Shown one piece after another: positions 33,102 through 41,523 of a stretch of DNA of 64,000 nt (within the stretch, counting starts at the first letter, position 1; each line of letters opens with the position of its first letter). The position numbers were made by a program, and so were the translations under genes. The notes under the pieces were generated by a model. That model saw nothing but the letters and a program-made list of their open reading frames with translations, made no database searches and had not been told where the DNA came from. The stretch covers positions 1 to 64,000 of the IMG/VR virus record IMGVR_UViG_3300021963_008220; one strand, 5' to 3'. Source of the DNA: a virus.

Positions 33102-33401
33102 ATGCAAATCTTAATCATCTTGTTAATCGTATTGGGTCTTATCGTTATCGGATCTCGATTCTTAAATAAAAAAGACGAGCCCGCTCAAGAACCGGCTCCG
33201 GAAGTAAAAGAAGAATATCCGGTAGTTGTTAAAGCTACGGTTCCACCAACTTCGGGTCCTTCTGTTTTAGGTTCGGTCGAAAAGCCAAAATCCATTAAAA
33301 AAGAAAAAGCTCCCAAGAAAGAAAAATCTATCTCTAAAGAGAGAGGAGCAAAGAGAGGAAGGAAACCTAAAAGTAAAGGCGACGACTTACTTTTAAGCTA
33401 A
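33102..33401 (+). CDS. Membrane-anchored protein with Lys-rich tail
   Basis: The 99-residue product has an N-terminal hydrophobic helix (ILIILLIVLGLIVIGSRFL), an acidic-Pro linker and a Lys/Arg-rich C-terminus with AKRGRKPKSKG, an AT-hook-like GRKP phrase. The layout is a short anchor with a nucleic-acid or wall-binding tail. No family recognised. Confidence 0.65.
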   Translation: MQILIILLIVLGLIVIGSRFLNKKDEPAQEPAPEVKEEYPVVVKATVPPTSGPSVLGSVEKPKSIKKEKAPKKEKSISKERGAKRGRKPKSKGDDLLLS

Positions 33402-33425
33402 GATAAACCGAAACTATAATCAGCA

Positions 33426-33458
33426 AACCTGCTAATAATAATATTAGCAGGTTTTTTT
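33426..33458 (+). terminator. Terminator after the 33102 gene
   Basis: AACCTGCTAAT/ATTAGCAGGTT stem with a short AATAAT loop and T run. Confidence 0.88.
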
Positions 33459-33470
33459 ATGCGAAAAAAT

Positions 33471-33501
33471 TTTTTTTACCCGTCGGGAGAGATTAGATTT
33501 G
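33471..33501 (+). promoter_or_regulatory. Host-type promoter for the 33536 gene
   Basis: T tract, CCG (33480-33482) and, 14 bases on, TAGATTTG (33494-33501). Confidence 0.8.
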
Positions 33502-33535
33502 CGTAAACTAAAAGGTAAACTAACTATTTATAAAA

Positions 33536-33967
33536 ATGGACCCAAAATTTCACAACTTAAAAAGAATTGCTCAGAAGTTCGGTATCAAATTCTCTAGGCT
33601 CATGAATCCTATGGATAATGGAAGAATGACACAAAGCGAAAGAGAAGCTTCAGCTATCTTTAGAAAGCTCTTAAAAGAGCCGGAGTCCGAGTTACTCACG
33701 TCTCCACTCTCGGGAAAATATTATCTCCGAGCAGAGGACAAATCGATGTTATTAGTTCTCGGTAATGGGCAAATTTCTATCGTTAATCACGTTTATGGCT
33801 ACAATGTTCCTTTATCTCAAAAGTGTGAAAGAATGCTGACTGATACTTTCCTTGATGAAGTTGAATCTAGGAGAAATCTGATGGAAGATGAGTATAAGAA
33901 CAATGTTCAACATAGCCTTAAAGCTATCATAAAAAATCTAAATGAGAAAGAGCAACAAATTCGATAA
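33536..33967 (+). CDS. Hypothetical protein
   Basis: The 143-residue product has a basic N-terminal helix (FHNLKRIAQKFGIKFSRL), a small beta-rich middle (KSMLLVLGNGQISIVNHVYG) and a charged helical end. It overlaps the next gene by 26 bp. No family recognised. Confidence 0.65.
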   Translation: MDPKFHNLKRIAQKFGIKFSRLMNPMDNGRMTQSEREASAIFRKLLKEPESELLTSPLSGKYYLRAEDKSMLLVLGNGQISIVNHVYGYNVPLSQKCERMLTDTFLDEVESRRNLMEDEYKNNVQHSLKAIIKNLNEKEQQIR

Positions 33968-34265
33968 GGTATTCCTAGTTGGACTTATACCATTATTTTT
34001 CCTAGCGGCAATTGCTGCGATGTTCGGAATTGGAATTTTCTATGCTTCGAACAAATCCAAAACTGAGGAGAAATCTGTTACACCTTCCTATTCTGAACAC
34101 GTTTGTCCTAAAAGGGAAAAGATTTATGTACATGACACAGTTTATATAAAAGTTCCACAATTGTGTAATAAACAGCACGTTCAATTGGACGAGCTCAAGA
34201 CACCTGCATCTAATTCACCTGATGCCATTAACGACACAAACGGAACAGAGAATAGAGAAAATTAG
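33942..34265 (+). CDS. Single-pass membrane protein, unknown function
   Basis: The 107-residue product has one membrane helix (VFLVGLIPLFFLAAIAAMFG, residues ~10-29) and a periplasmic-side segment with two cysteines (EHVCPKREKIYVHDTVYI, PQLCNK) and an Asn/Thr-rich end. The layout could suit a spanin-like or exclusion protein, but no motif decides. Confidence 0.6.
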   Translation: MRKSNKFDKVFLVGLIPLFFLAAIAAMFGIGIFYASNKSKTEEKSVTPSYSEHVCPKREKIYVHDTVYIKVPQLCNKQHVQLDELKTPASNSPDAINDTNGTENREN

Positions 34266-34287
34266 AAAGTTATAAAAAGACCAACCG

Positions 34288-34947
34288 ATGCCAACTTTAA
34301 TTTTTATATCAGATACACACACCAAACATTACGAAATAGATAAACAGCTTAGGGAGATCTCCGAAAATCACCCCGATGCTATATTGGTTCATTCTGGTGA
34401 TATTTCTTACAGAGGGAGAATTTGGGAAGTTGAGGAATTCGTAGAGTGGTACGCATCTTTACCTTTTAAAAATAAAATCATGATTGCTGGTAATCATGAT
34501 TTTTTGTTTGAGAAAGAAAGCGAAAAAGCTTCAGAAATATTAGAAAGGCTAGGTCAAGGTATAATCTATTTAAACGACAGCGGAATAGAAGTTGAGGGGT
34601 TGAATTTTTGGGGAAGTCCAGTAACTCCCTGGTTCCACGACTGGGCATTTAATAGGTTTGATAAGGAGATCGGATACCACTGGAACCTCATCCCCGAAAA
34701 TACCAATGTTCTAATTACCCATGGTCCTCCACATTTAACTCTGGATAGCACAAAAAGTGGTTTAAGAGTTGGCTGTCCAATACTAGCAGAAAAAATATCA
34801 AAACTCTCCAATCTCAAGATCCATGTTTTTGGACATATACATGAGGCTGCGGGAATAGTAGAAAAGAACGGGGTAATCTACGTAAATGCGAGTACCCTGG
34901 ATCTATATTACGACGTTAAAAATTCACCGATAATTTTAAGTATCTGA
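34288..34947 (+). CDS. Calcineurin-like metallophosphoesterase
   Basis: The 219-residue product has the full metal-ligand set: FISDTHTKH, VHSGDISYRG, IAGNHDFLF, LITHGPPH and VFGHIHEAAG. Such enzymes hydrolyse phosphomonoesters or diesters. Substrate unknown. It lacks a signal peptide and is about the size of stand-alone family members. Confidence 0.85.
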   Translation: MPTLIFISDTHTKHYEIDKQLREISENHPDAILVHSGDISYRGRIWEVEEFVEWYASLPFKNKIMIAGNHDFLFEKESEKASEILERLGQGIIYLNDSGIEVEGLNFWGSPVTPWFHDWAFNRFDKEIGYHWNLIPENTNVLITHGPPHLTLDSTKSGLRVGCPILAEKISKLSNLKIHVFGHIHEAAGIVEKNGVIYVNASTLDLYYDVKNSPIILSI

Positions 34948-34993
34948 TGAAATTTATTCAGCTGTTTATTCTAGAACTTTATATACTAAAAAG

Positions 34994-35779
34994 ATGGGAG
35001 GCATAAAAACTTTTTTTAAACCAAGTGAAGCTATTAAATGGTCTAAGGAGGAACTATTCCATCATGGCTACGTTGTTAAAACAGAAAGATGGCAGGGTAT
35101 AGAATCCCCTGATGATATGTGGGAAACGATGAATCATTCTTTCCAGTTTTTTATGCCCCACACTATAGAAGACCTAGTAGCCGAGATCGTACCAAATCTT
35201 CCTTGGGCAGATGAGCATTTTGAGGAGAGGGTTGGCGGACAACCCTTAAATCCACCGCCTTCCCATGTTAGATGGCCTTTTGCTCAGAAGAACAACGCTC
35301 AGTTTGGTGGACACGATAAGTTCTCTCATACTTACCCAGAAAGGATCTGGCCGAGATATGCTTCGTCAGAGCCCAATACTGTATTATCAGGAATCAGATA
35401 TGAATATGGCGATTTTGGGGATGTTCTAGATCTTATGGAAAGGGAACCGTTCACCAGACAAGCTTTTTTACCAATCTGGTTTCCCGAGGATACGGGAACC
35501 GTTCACAGGGAACGAGTACCTTGCACTTTGGGATATCAATTTATCAGGAGGGGTAACCATATGCACATGACTTACTACATAAGGTCTTGTGATTACATTA
35601 GACACTTCAGAGATGACATCTATATGGCTTGCAGAAAACTTATGTGGCTTCTAGATAACCTAAAACAAAGGGATCCGGAAAGGTGGTCCGATGTTACCCC
35701 CGGGTATTTTGTAATGCACATAACTTCGTTGCATTGCTTCAATAGCGAAAAAGGCATATTAAAGCAATCCAATATGTAA
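34994..35779 (+). CDS. Thymidylate-synthase-fold enzyme, probable dCMP hydroxymethylase
   Basis: The 261-residue product has the nucleophile region RVPCTLGYQF (Cys177), the phosphate/nucleotide segment RSCDYIRHFRDDIYMA and PGYFVMHITSLHCF, matching LPPCHYGFQ, RSCDxFLGLPFNIAS and the DVHLY region of thymidylate synthase. At the position of the conserved Asn that reads uracil (FN in ThyA) there is Asp208. In T4 gp42 the Asn-to-Asp change goes with dCMP specificity and hydroxymethyl transfer. A canonical ThyA is encoded at 50871, so this copy is free for another reaction. It would convert dCMP and methylene-THF to hydroxymethyl-dCMP. Biochemical specificity is inferred. Confidence 0.75.
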   Translation: MGGIKTFFKPSEAIKWSKEELFHHGYVVKTERWQGIESPDDMWETMNHSFQFFMPHTIEDLVAEIVPNLPWADEHFEERVGGQPLNPPPSHVRWPFAQKNNAQFGGHDKFSHTYPERIWPRYASSEPNTVLSGIRYEYGDFGDVLDLMEREPFTRQAFLPIWFPEDTGTVHRERVPCTLGYQFIRRGNHMHMTYYIRSCDYIRHFRDDIYMACRKLMWLLDNLKQRDPERWSDVTPGYFVMHITSLHCFNSEKGILKQSNM

Positions 35780-35798
35780 AAATAACCAACCAACAACA

Positions 35799-35978
35799 AT
35801 GACTAATGAAGAATTACAAGAAAAAGAAAATCACGAGAATCTAAAAAATCTAATTATACAGATCGTTAGAGAAACCCCAAACGATATGCACTTAGGTACA
35901 AAGATCCGTTTTTTCGCCGAATCATTGAAAAATGATGTAATTTTAAGTCCAGAGCAACTAGAAAGAAAAACAATCTAA
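35799..35978 (+). CDS. 59-residue protein, unknown function
   Basis: A short frame from ATG 35799 to TAA 35978 starts MTNEELQEKENHENLKNLII and is helical and charged. It has regular AGA/GAA codon use and is packed one base before the next gene, which supports it as real. Confidence 0.6.
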   Translation: MTNEELQEKENHENLKNLIIQIVRETPNDMHLGTKIRFFAESLKNDVILSPEQLERKTI

Positions 35979-35979
35979 T

Positions 35980-36264
35980 ATGGAGAGCAAAGAAGTCAAA
36001 AAATCAGAATTAATACCATTTAAGGCGCCAAGCCCAGAGATGCTCAAGTACTACGAATCTCTCTATGAAAGAAATCAAACTAAATGGATTAGGAGGTCCT
36101 CACTAGAGGTTGAACACCTAGGAGCTGAATTTGAATTTGAGGGAAAGAACCTTAAACTCATGGGGACAATTGATCCTGTTTTAATGTTAGTTAAGGACTC
36201 TGATGATAAGTACTATAGAATGAACTGTAACGCTATATCCGAGTTAGTTATAGGAAAAAGATAA
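35980..36264 (+). CDS. Small protein, unknown function
   Basis: The 94-residue product has a charged helical start and a beta-rich end (KLMGTIDPVLMLVKDSDDKY). No family recognised. Confidence 0.6.
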   Translation: MESKEVKKSELIPFKAPSPEMLKYYESLYERNQTKWIRRSSLEVEHLGAEFEFEGKNLKLMGTIDPVLMLVKDSDDKYYRMNCNAISELVIGKR

Positions 36265-36274
36265 ACCAACCAAG

Positions 36275-36499
36275 TTGCTAGAGTTCTACGTAAAATCACA
36301 GGATCCAAAATCTCATATAGAAGCTTGTTCCCTCATAAACTACTTCCATTGCGAGATCCTCACAGACAGAATCTGTGAGAGGGACGAGCCTTTTTATGGT
36401 GTATTTTACATCAGAGCCACCGAAGAAGCGTTTGAGGTTTTCACTGAATTTTCTGACGGAATAACCCTAGAATACCCCCCAGGAAAAACTCTAAGATAA
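36275..36499 (+). CDS. Small protein with TTG start, unknown function
   Basis: The 74-residue frame starts at TTG 36275, with no ATG near. It contains several cysteines (EACSLINYFHCEILTDRICE) and an aromatic beta-rich end. Spacing after the upstream gene is 10 bp. Confidence 0.5.
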   Translation: MLEFYVKSQDPKSHIEACSLINYFHCEILTDRICERDEPFYGVFYIRATEEAFEVFTEFSDGITLEYPPGKTLR

Positions 36500-36510
36500 A
36501 TCCAGAATCC

Positions 36511-36524
36511 TTTGGATATCCAAA
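36511..36524. promoter_or_regulatory. Perfect 14-bp palindrome before the 36584 gene
   Basis: TTTGGATATCCAAA is fully self-complementary, lies in the leader region and has no T tail. It is followed by a GATATATA octamer at 36533. Possible operator. Confidence 0.4.
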
Positions 36525-36532
36525 TTCACCCG

Positions 36533-36540
36533 GATATATA
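36533..36540 (+). promoter_or_regulatory. GATATATA octamer before the 36584 gene
   Basis: Follows the 14-bp palindrome; 19 bases before a possible TTG start (36560) and 43 before ATG 36584. Confidence 0.4.
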
Positions 36541-36583
36541 AGCAGTTATCTTTTGGAAATTGGGCAAAATTAACCAAAAGACA

Positions 36584-36970
36584 ATGGAAGAAAAAGACAT
36601 AACAAGCACGTTTTTGATGAAACAGATTTTGGATGAACTGAATCATCTTAAGTCCAACATGCCTAACGGTGAGTTAAAGCATCTGCAGACTAGCCTGGAG
36701 GATCTAAAAAAGGACCAAAGATCGATGAAGGATGACATATCGGATATGAAGAAAAAACTCTTAGATCCAGAGTCTGGTGTTATCGTTAAAGTTAACGAAA
36801 ACACAAAATTCAGATTGGCGGAGGAAAATAGATACGAGGATTACATGAAGGTTAACATCGACGTGGATTCTTTGAAGAAATGGCAGAGTGGGGTTAATAA
36901 AGCACTTTGGATAATTTTTGGAGCCATATTAGCTATTGCTTTAAAAGTTATTTTTGGAGTAGCTCCTTAA
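36584..36970 (+). CDS. Coiled-coil protein with C-terminal membrane helix
   Basis: The 128-residue product (ATG 36584; TTG 36560 is an alternative) has a long heptad region (LEDLKKDQRSMKDDISDMKK) and a C-terminal hydrophobic helix (ALWIIFGAILAIALKVIFG). The shape resembles phage tail-anchored membrane or holin-type proteins. No family is certain. Confidence 0.65.
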   Translation: MEEKDITSTFLMKQILDELNHLKSNMPNGELKHLQTSLEDLKKDQRSMKDDISDMKKKLLDPESGVIVKVNENTKFRLAEENRYEDYMKVNIDVDSLKKWQSGVNKALWIIFGAILAIALKVIFGVAP

Positions 36971-36992
36971 TATAAATCTGCATACACTGAAG

Positions 36993-37026
36993 ACCTCATG
37001 TTAATATATAGCATGAGGTTTTTTTA
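36993..37026 (+). terminator. Terminator after the 36584 gene
   Basis: ACCTCATG/CATGAGGT stem, loop of eleven bases, TTTTTTT. The next ATG starts at its last base. Confidence 0.85.
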
Positions 37027-37289
37027 TGGACCCAAGAAACCTAGTTATGATTTTATGCTACAAATCCAAAATAGGAAATAAAAAAGATCACCACCTTGTG
37101 AAGGAGAATGAGAAGGACATATATAATGACAACATCCTAGTTTATTCATCGATAGTTAGAGAAAAAATTAAAGATAAAGGAATAATACTAGAGTGCATAA
37201 AAATGCTTGAATATTTTGAGGACTACGAAAAATGTGAGCACCTTCTCAGAATAATAAACGAAATAGATAATTCAAAAACATCTCAATAA
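37026..37289 (+). CDS. Small helical protein of the YE..YEKC family
   Basis: The 87-residue product contains CIKMLEYFEDYEKCEHLLRI near the end, the same phrase as in the proteins encoded at 37291 and 21490. The start ATG sits at the foot of a terminator, so its transcription must come from read-through or from a promoter within the hairpin region. Function unknown. Confidence 0.6.
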   Translation: MDPRNLVMILCYKSKIGNKKDHHLVKENEKDIYNDNILVYSSIVREKIKDKGIILECIKMLEYFEDYEKCEHLLRIINEIDNSKTSQ

Positions 37290-37290
37290 A

Positions 37291-37569
37291 TTGGAAAAGA
37301 AAATAGATAGAAGGGTATTTGAGAATGCCATAGACACTATGAAGAAGTATGGTGTGAATAGCATATTGTTATCCAAGATCTATCCTAAGAGAGAAGTGAT
37401 TAAAAAATCACTACTTACCTACTATGAATCAACGGAGGAGTTCGAGAAGTGTAAATACATACAGGACTTTTTTGATGAGCTTGAAAGCGAAGCAAAAGAG
37501 TCTAAAATATACGAAGATATAGTTGGCGCAACTGGTGAAATGTTCTCAGATAAAGCCTATAATTTTTAA
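37291..37569 (+). CDS. Small helical protein of the YE..YEKC family (TTG start)
   Basis: The 92-residue product starts at TTG and contains LLTYYESTEEFEKCKYIQDF, a near copy of the motif in its neighbour. The one-base gap suggests tandem duplication and divergence. Function unknown. Confidence 0.6.
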   Translation: MEKKIDRRVFENAIDTMKKYGVNSILLSKIYPKREVIKKSLLTYYESTEEFEKCKYIQDFFDELESEAKESKIYEDIVGATGEMFSDKAYNF

Positions 37570-37650
37570 AACCCAATTATTCCGATTATATAAATTGAAA
37601 CCTTTATTATAATAGGGGATATAACATCGGAATAACCTTAACACTTGCTA

Positions 37651-39207
37651 ATGAAGTTCGAAGAATTAAGCGACGAGCAAATATCTAAAATGTCAGATAT
37701 TTATTGGAATAGAGATTTGACATGGGATCAGAGAATGAAAAGTTTAAGTGATCTAATTGGAAAATCAGAAAGAACAATTCAGAAATGGATTTCCAAACTT
37801 GGAATAACAGAAAAAGCCCTAACAGAATCCCCTCAATACATAAGAGCCAAAGAAAGAAAATTTGATAAGAAAAAGAAAAGATTCATTATCACTTGGGCTC
37901 AGAATGACACTCCAGTTCACGAGGATTTCGTTGTGAACATGGAAGCTTACGCTAGAGAAATAGATGCAGACATTCACGTCATCGCAGGAAGATATAAAAA
38001 TCCAACATCGGTTTTCGCTGACAAGAGTTACGATACTTGGCCGGATAGGATCGCAGGGTATCTTGATGCTAATCGTCACGAAGTTCATAAGCACATGTGG
38101 ATCATGTCAGACGTTAAGATCCAACCCACCGCAGTAGATCCCATGACTGGATTACAGGGGATGAGCGGAATCAATTCTTGCGTGTTCGGATCACCTAAAG
38201 TTCACATGGAAACAATTCCAGTTCTTGAAGGAAATCTACCTAAGATGATGATGACAACCGGAGCATGTACTCTTAAAAATTACACGGATTCTAAGTCAGG
38301 TAAAAAAGGAGAATTCCACCACACATTAGGATTTGTTGTCGTGGAGATCAAAGATTCAAATACATTCTTTGCTAGACAGGTCACAGCTACAGACGATGGA
38401 GATTTTTGCGATCTTTACTACAAAGTTGAGGATGGCGAAGTTTCCAAAATCAATTCGGTAGCAGCTGCCATACTCGGGGATCTGCACTATGGGCAGCATG
38501 ACGAAAGAGTTATTTCCAAAACTCTTGAGCTGTTTAAGAATCTAAAACCAGATAACGTAGTTCTTCATGACGTATTTGATGGTCTATCTATAAACCACCA
38601 CGAATCGAAAGATCCATTCATTCAGTATCAAAGGGAAATGGATGGAAGTAATTCTCTTAGAAGCGAAGTTGATTCTATGCTTAGTGGATTAAAGAGTTTT
38701 GAAGATTATAACGTGGTAATAGTCAGAAGTAACCACGACGACTTTTTAGATCGATGGCTGAAAGGAACGGATTGGAGAAAAGCTACCACTATGAAAAATT
38801 CCATCGAGTACATGGAATACAGTGCATTGCTTCTTAAAGGTCAGGCACCAAACGGGGTTATTCCATATTTAATAAACGAGAAATATCCTAAATACAGAAC
38901 TCTCGGAAGAAGTGACAGCTTTGTTATTAATGGCTGGGAATTGGGACAACACGGAGACGTTGGATCAAACGGATCTAGAGGATCTTTATTACAATTCAGA
39001 AAGCTAAATACAAAAATAGTAGTTGGACACTACCATTCGCCAGGAAGAAAGGACGGAGCGCTTGCTGTTGGAACTTCAACTAAGCTAAGGGTTAATTATA
39101 ATATTGGACCAAGCGGATGGCTACAATCTCATGTACTGATTCACCATGATGCGAAGGCTCAACACATCAATTTTATCAAGGGCGAATTCACCACACTTAA
39201 ACCATAA
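37651..39207 (+). CDS. HTH plus metallophosphoesterase-type protein
   Basis: ATG 37651 is preferred to TTG 37645. The 518-residue product starts with a helix-turn-helix segment (KSLSDLIGKSERTIQKWISK, ~31-50). Metallophosphoesterase motifs appear in the C-terminal half: ILGDLHYGQHDERV, DVFDGLSINHH, VRSNHDDFLDRW and VVGHYHSPGRKDG. The combination of a DNA-binding head and a metal phosphoesterase suggests a nuclease acting on DNA; phage T5 A1, involved in host DNA breakdown, may be comparable, but this is from memory and not tested. Confidence 0.7.
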   Translation: MKFEELSDEQISKMSDIYWNRDLTWDQRMKSLSDLIGKSERTIQKWISKLGITEKALTESPQYIRAKERKFDKKKKRFIITWAQNDTPVHEDFVVNMEAYAREIDADIHVIAGRYKNPTSVFADKSYDTWPDRIAGYLDANRHEVHKHMWIMSDVKIQPTAVDPMTGLQGMSGINSCVFGSPKVHMETIPVLEGNLPKMMMTTGACTLKNYTDSKSGKKGEFHHTLGFVVVEIKDSNTFFARQVTATDDGDFCDLYYKVEDGEVSKINSVAAAILGDLHYGQHDERVISKTLELFKNLKPDNVVLHDVFDGLSINHHESKDPFIQYQREMDGSNSLRSEVDSMLSGLKSFEDYNVVIVRSNHDDFLDRWLKGTDWRKATTMKNSIEYMEYSALLLKGQAPNGVIPYLINEKYPKYRTLGRSDSFVINGWELGQHGDVGSNGSRGSLLQFRKLNTKIVVGHYHSPGRKDGALAVGTSTKLRVNYNIGPSGWLQSHVLIHHDAKAQHINFIKGEFTTLKP

Positions 39208-39208
39208 T

Positions 39209-39787
39209 ATGTTAGACACATCAAAGTATGAATTTATTGCAGGAGTAGACGAGGTGGGAAGAGGTTGTTTGAGCGGACCCGTTGTTGCAGCAGTAGTTAT
39301 TCTCCCTAAGGGTTTCTCAGATTCGAGAATCAAAGATAGCAAAGCTATAAAGAGTCTTAAGAAAAGAGAGGAAGTAGAAGCATTAATAAAGGAAAATGCT
39401 ATAGCATGGGGAATAGGCGCAGCATCTCCTCAGGAGATAGATCAGATTAATATTTTGCAGGCAACTTTTTTAGCGATGAAAAGAGCTATAGATTCTTGTA
39501 AGATTGAACCTGATTTTCTCTATGTTGATGGCGATAAATTTCCGGGACATAAAAACATACCTTATGAATGCGTGATAAAGGGAGATTCTAAAGTTCCTTG
39601 CATTTCTGCAGCATCAATACTAGCTAAAGTTCATAGAGACAGATTGATGAAATCAATAAGCCAAGAATTCTCTCACTATCTATGGGAGAAGAATGTTGGA
39701 TATGGAACTCCAGATCATATCTCAGCAATAAGAGAAAGAGGAATAACCAAACATCACAGAAAAACTTTTTGCCAAAACTTTATATAA
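39209..39787 (+). CDS. rnhB: Ribonuclease HII
   Basis: Start set at ATG 39209, just after the upstream stop, giving 192 residues; a frame open further upstream overlaps the previous gene. Motifs: AGVDEVGRGCLSGPVVAA with the catalytic Asp-Glu, KDSKAIKSLKKRE, LYVDGDKF, KGDSKVPCISAASILAKV and YGTPDHISAI. The enzyme removes RNA from RNA-DNA hybrids and single ribonucleotides in DNA. It would process replication primers; T4 uses a different, FEN-like Rnh. Confidence 0.95.
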   Translation: MLDTSKYEFIAGVDEVGRGCLSGPVVAAVVILPKGFSDSRIKDSKAIKSLKKREEVEALIKENAIAWGIGAASPQEIDQINILQATFLAMKRAIDSCKIEPDFLYVDGDKFPGHKNIPYECVIKGDSKVPCISAASILAKVHRDRLMKSISQEFSHYLWEKNVGYGTPDHISAIRERGITKHHRKTFCQNFI

Positions 39788-39788
39788 A

Positions 39789-40073
39789 ATGGAAAATAAT
39801 GATTCTTTAATGAAAGGGACTCCTGCTAAGATAGCAGATCCTAACGAACGATTCGAAGATGCAGAGTGGGTTTTTCAATTCGATGACGAAGAACCGATAG
39901 TATTTGCCTGGAGCGACAGCTCAGGAGAACCCGGGGATGTCACGATCACATTAAAACCTAACAAATCTAGTAGAATAACTTTCACCAGCATAAATGGACT
40001 GAAAGTTCTAAGCCTTTACTCCAGACCTATTACCGAGGAGACTAAAAAAATGAGAGCAGGTCAACTAAAATAA
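39789..40073 (+). CDS. Small beta-rich protein, unknown function
   Basis: The 94-residue product is acidic with predicted strands (EDAEWVFQFDDEEPIVFAWS, SSRITFTSINGLKVLSLYS). It lies one base after rnhB. No family recognised. Confidence 0.6.
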   Translation: MENNDSLMKGTPAKIADPNERFEDAEWVFQFDDEEPIVFAWSDSSGEPGDVTITLKPNKSSRITFTSINGLKVLSLYSRPITEETKKMRAGQLK

Positions 40074-40107
40074 AAAAGTTGTATGGTTATATACAACTAA
40101 AAAACAA

Positions 40108-40569
40108 ATGCAGAACTATATCTTAAATGCTGAATTAATATCCAATAGAAAATTTACCTCTGAGGAGATAGCGGATATTAAGCTTAAGATGGAACTAGTA
40201 GAAGATTCTATCTTGATATACAATATCTTTATAGATTGCATGGAAACCAATTTTAATGGGTGCCTGGAAATCTATGTTGAAGATCTAGAATTAGAAAGCG
40301 ATCTTCAGAACGATTTAGAAAAAATCGTAAAAGAACTTGATTCGATTATACCTGGAGGATTATCAAACGATTCTAAAATAGAATGGGCTTCTACTCTACC
40401 TTCTATAAACACTGTTTGGTATAAAGACAATAATAATTGGGTAGAAAGAGTTACCGAAGTTGAAAGAGAATTTTTTGATGAATCCGAATGGGAAGATGAT
40501 GATTATGACAATTCTTTCGGTGGCTATAATGACTATGCAAATGGTCAAGAAGGAGATGATTTCTGGTAA
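40108..40569 (+). CDS. Acidic protein, unknown function
   Basis: The 153-residue product has an alpha/beta body and a very acidic, Gly/Tyr-rich C-terminus (DESEWEDDDYDNSFGGY). A TATATAC element lies 16 bases upstream. No family recognised. Confidence 0.6.
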   Translation: MQNYILNAELISNRKFTSEEIADIKLKMELVEDSILIYNIFIDCMETNFNGCLEIYVEDLELESDLQNDLEKIVKELDSIIPGGLSNDSKIEWASTLPSINTVWYKDNNNWVERVTEVEREFFDESEWEDDDYDNSFGGYNDYANGQEGDDFW

Positions 40570-40594
40570 TTTTACCGGTGATTATATATAAAAC

Positions 40595-40617
40595 GTATTG
40601 AAGGGTGCCTTACGTAC
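40595..40617. repeat. Left copy of inverted repeat flanking gene 40697-41518
   Basis: GTATTGAAGGGTGCCTTACG-TAC. The reverse complement of 41524-41546 reads GTATTGAATGGGTGCCTTTG-TAC, matching with one single-base gap on each side and one mismatch. Between this copy and the gene lies a leader containing repeated AGCAAT units (40634-40670). Confidence 0.7.
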
Positions 40618-40696
40618 TTAGTGTCCCGGGTCAGCAATGGCCTTAGAGTTGTTAGCAATAGCAGCAATGGGATTTTAAAAAAAAGAAAAAGGTAAA

Positions 40697-41518
40697 ATGA
40701 AAAACAACACAATCGGGGTACACAGTACTCCAAAACCACAAGCTTGGGTAGCCGTATCCAACAACAGACAAAAAATCTACGGCGCAAAGGATGATCTAGT
40801 TTATCTAGACAATGGACAAGAGTTTCAGATCGAGCTCTACAATCCAACATCAGAATCCTATCTAGCTAAAATCTATCTTAACAACAAGTTGATCAGCAGT
40901 TCTGGTTTAATTATTAAACCTGGGCAAAGATACTTCTTGGATCGTTACATTGACGAGAAGAAGAAATTCTTATTTTCTTCTTATGTTGTTGAAGATACAG
41001 CAGAGTCTAGAGAGGCAATCAAAAACAACGGTAAGGTAAAGGTCGAGTTCTATCCGGAGCACACCAGCTACAGCTGGAGTCCAATTTCAACTGGAACAGT
41101 CTATGTTCCTTACAATCAAACATGGACGACAAATCCAACCTGGACGACCACTCCAGGAAATCCTGTTATTTTCGGGGGTACAACAACTAACGAAGTTTAT
41201 CTATCTAGCACGTCAAACATAGGAGGCAATGCTTCCTATACATCAGGATCTGGTATTTCCTTTACAAATTGCTCAGCCGCGGGTTCGCTAGAAACGGGAA
41301 GAGTAGAGAAAGGCGGAAAATCGGACCAAAGTTTCGGTCAGGACTCTGGTAGTTACTCTTGGTATTGCAGCTACACGTCAGAATACCAAATCCTACCAAG
41401 ATCAGTTAAACCAGTAGAGGTTACTGAACTTAGGGAATACTGCACTGGTTGTGGAACCAGAGCAAAGAAAAAAAGCTGGAAATTTTGCCCTAACTGTGGC
41501 GAATCTCTAGATCAATAA
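40697..41518 (+). CDS. Beta-rich protein with C-terminal zinc ribbon
   Basis: The 273-residue product has an N-terminal beta domain (DNGQEFQIELYNPTSESYLA, then LIIKPGQRYFLDRYI), a Thr/Trp/Ser-rich low-complexity middle (~135-215), and a C-terminal zinc ribbon YCTGCGTRAKKKSWKFCPNC. The N-terminal domain looks like a virion or surface-exposed jelly-roll type. It may be a structural protein, but the zinc ribbon is unusual for that. The gene alone is bracketed by 23-bp inverted repeats. Confidence 0.65.
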   Translation: MKNNTIGVHSTPKPQAWVAVSNNRQKIYGAKDDLVYLDNGQEFQIELYNPTSESYLAKIYLNNKLISSSGLIIKPGQRYFLDRYIDEKKKFLFSSYVVEDTAESREAIKNNGKVKVEFYPEHTSYSWSPISTGTVYVPYNQTWTTNPTWTTTPGNPVIFGGTTTNEVYLSSTSNIGGNASYTSGSGISFTNCSAAGSLETGRVEKGGKSDQSFGQDSGSYSWYCSYTSEYQILPRSVKPVEVTELREYCTGCGTRAKKKSWKFCPNCGESLDQ

Positions 41519-41523
41519 ATTTC

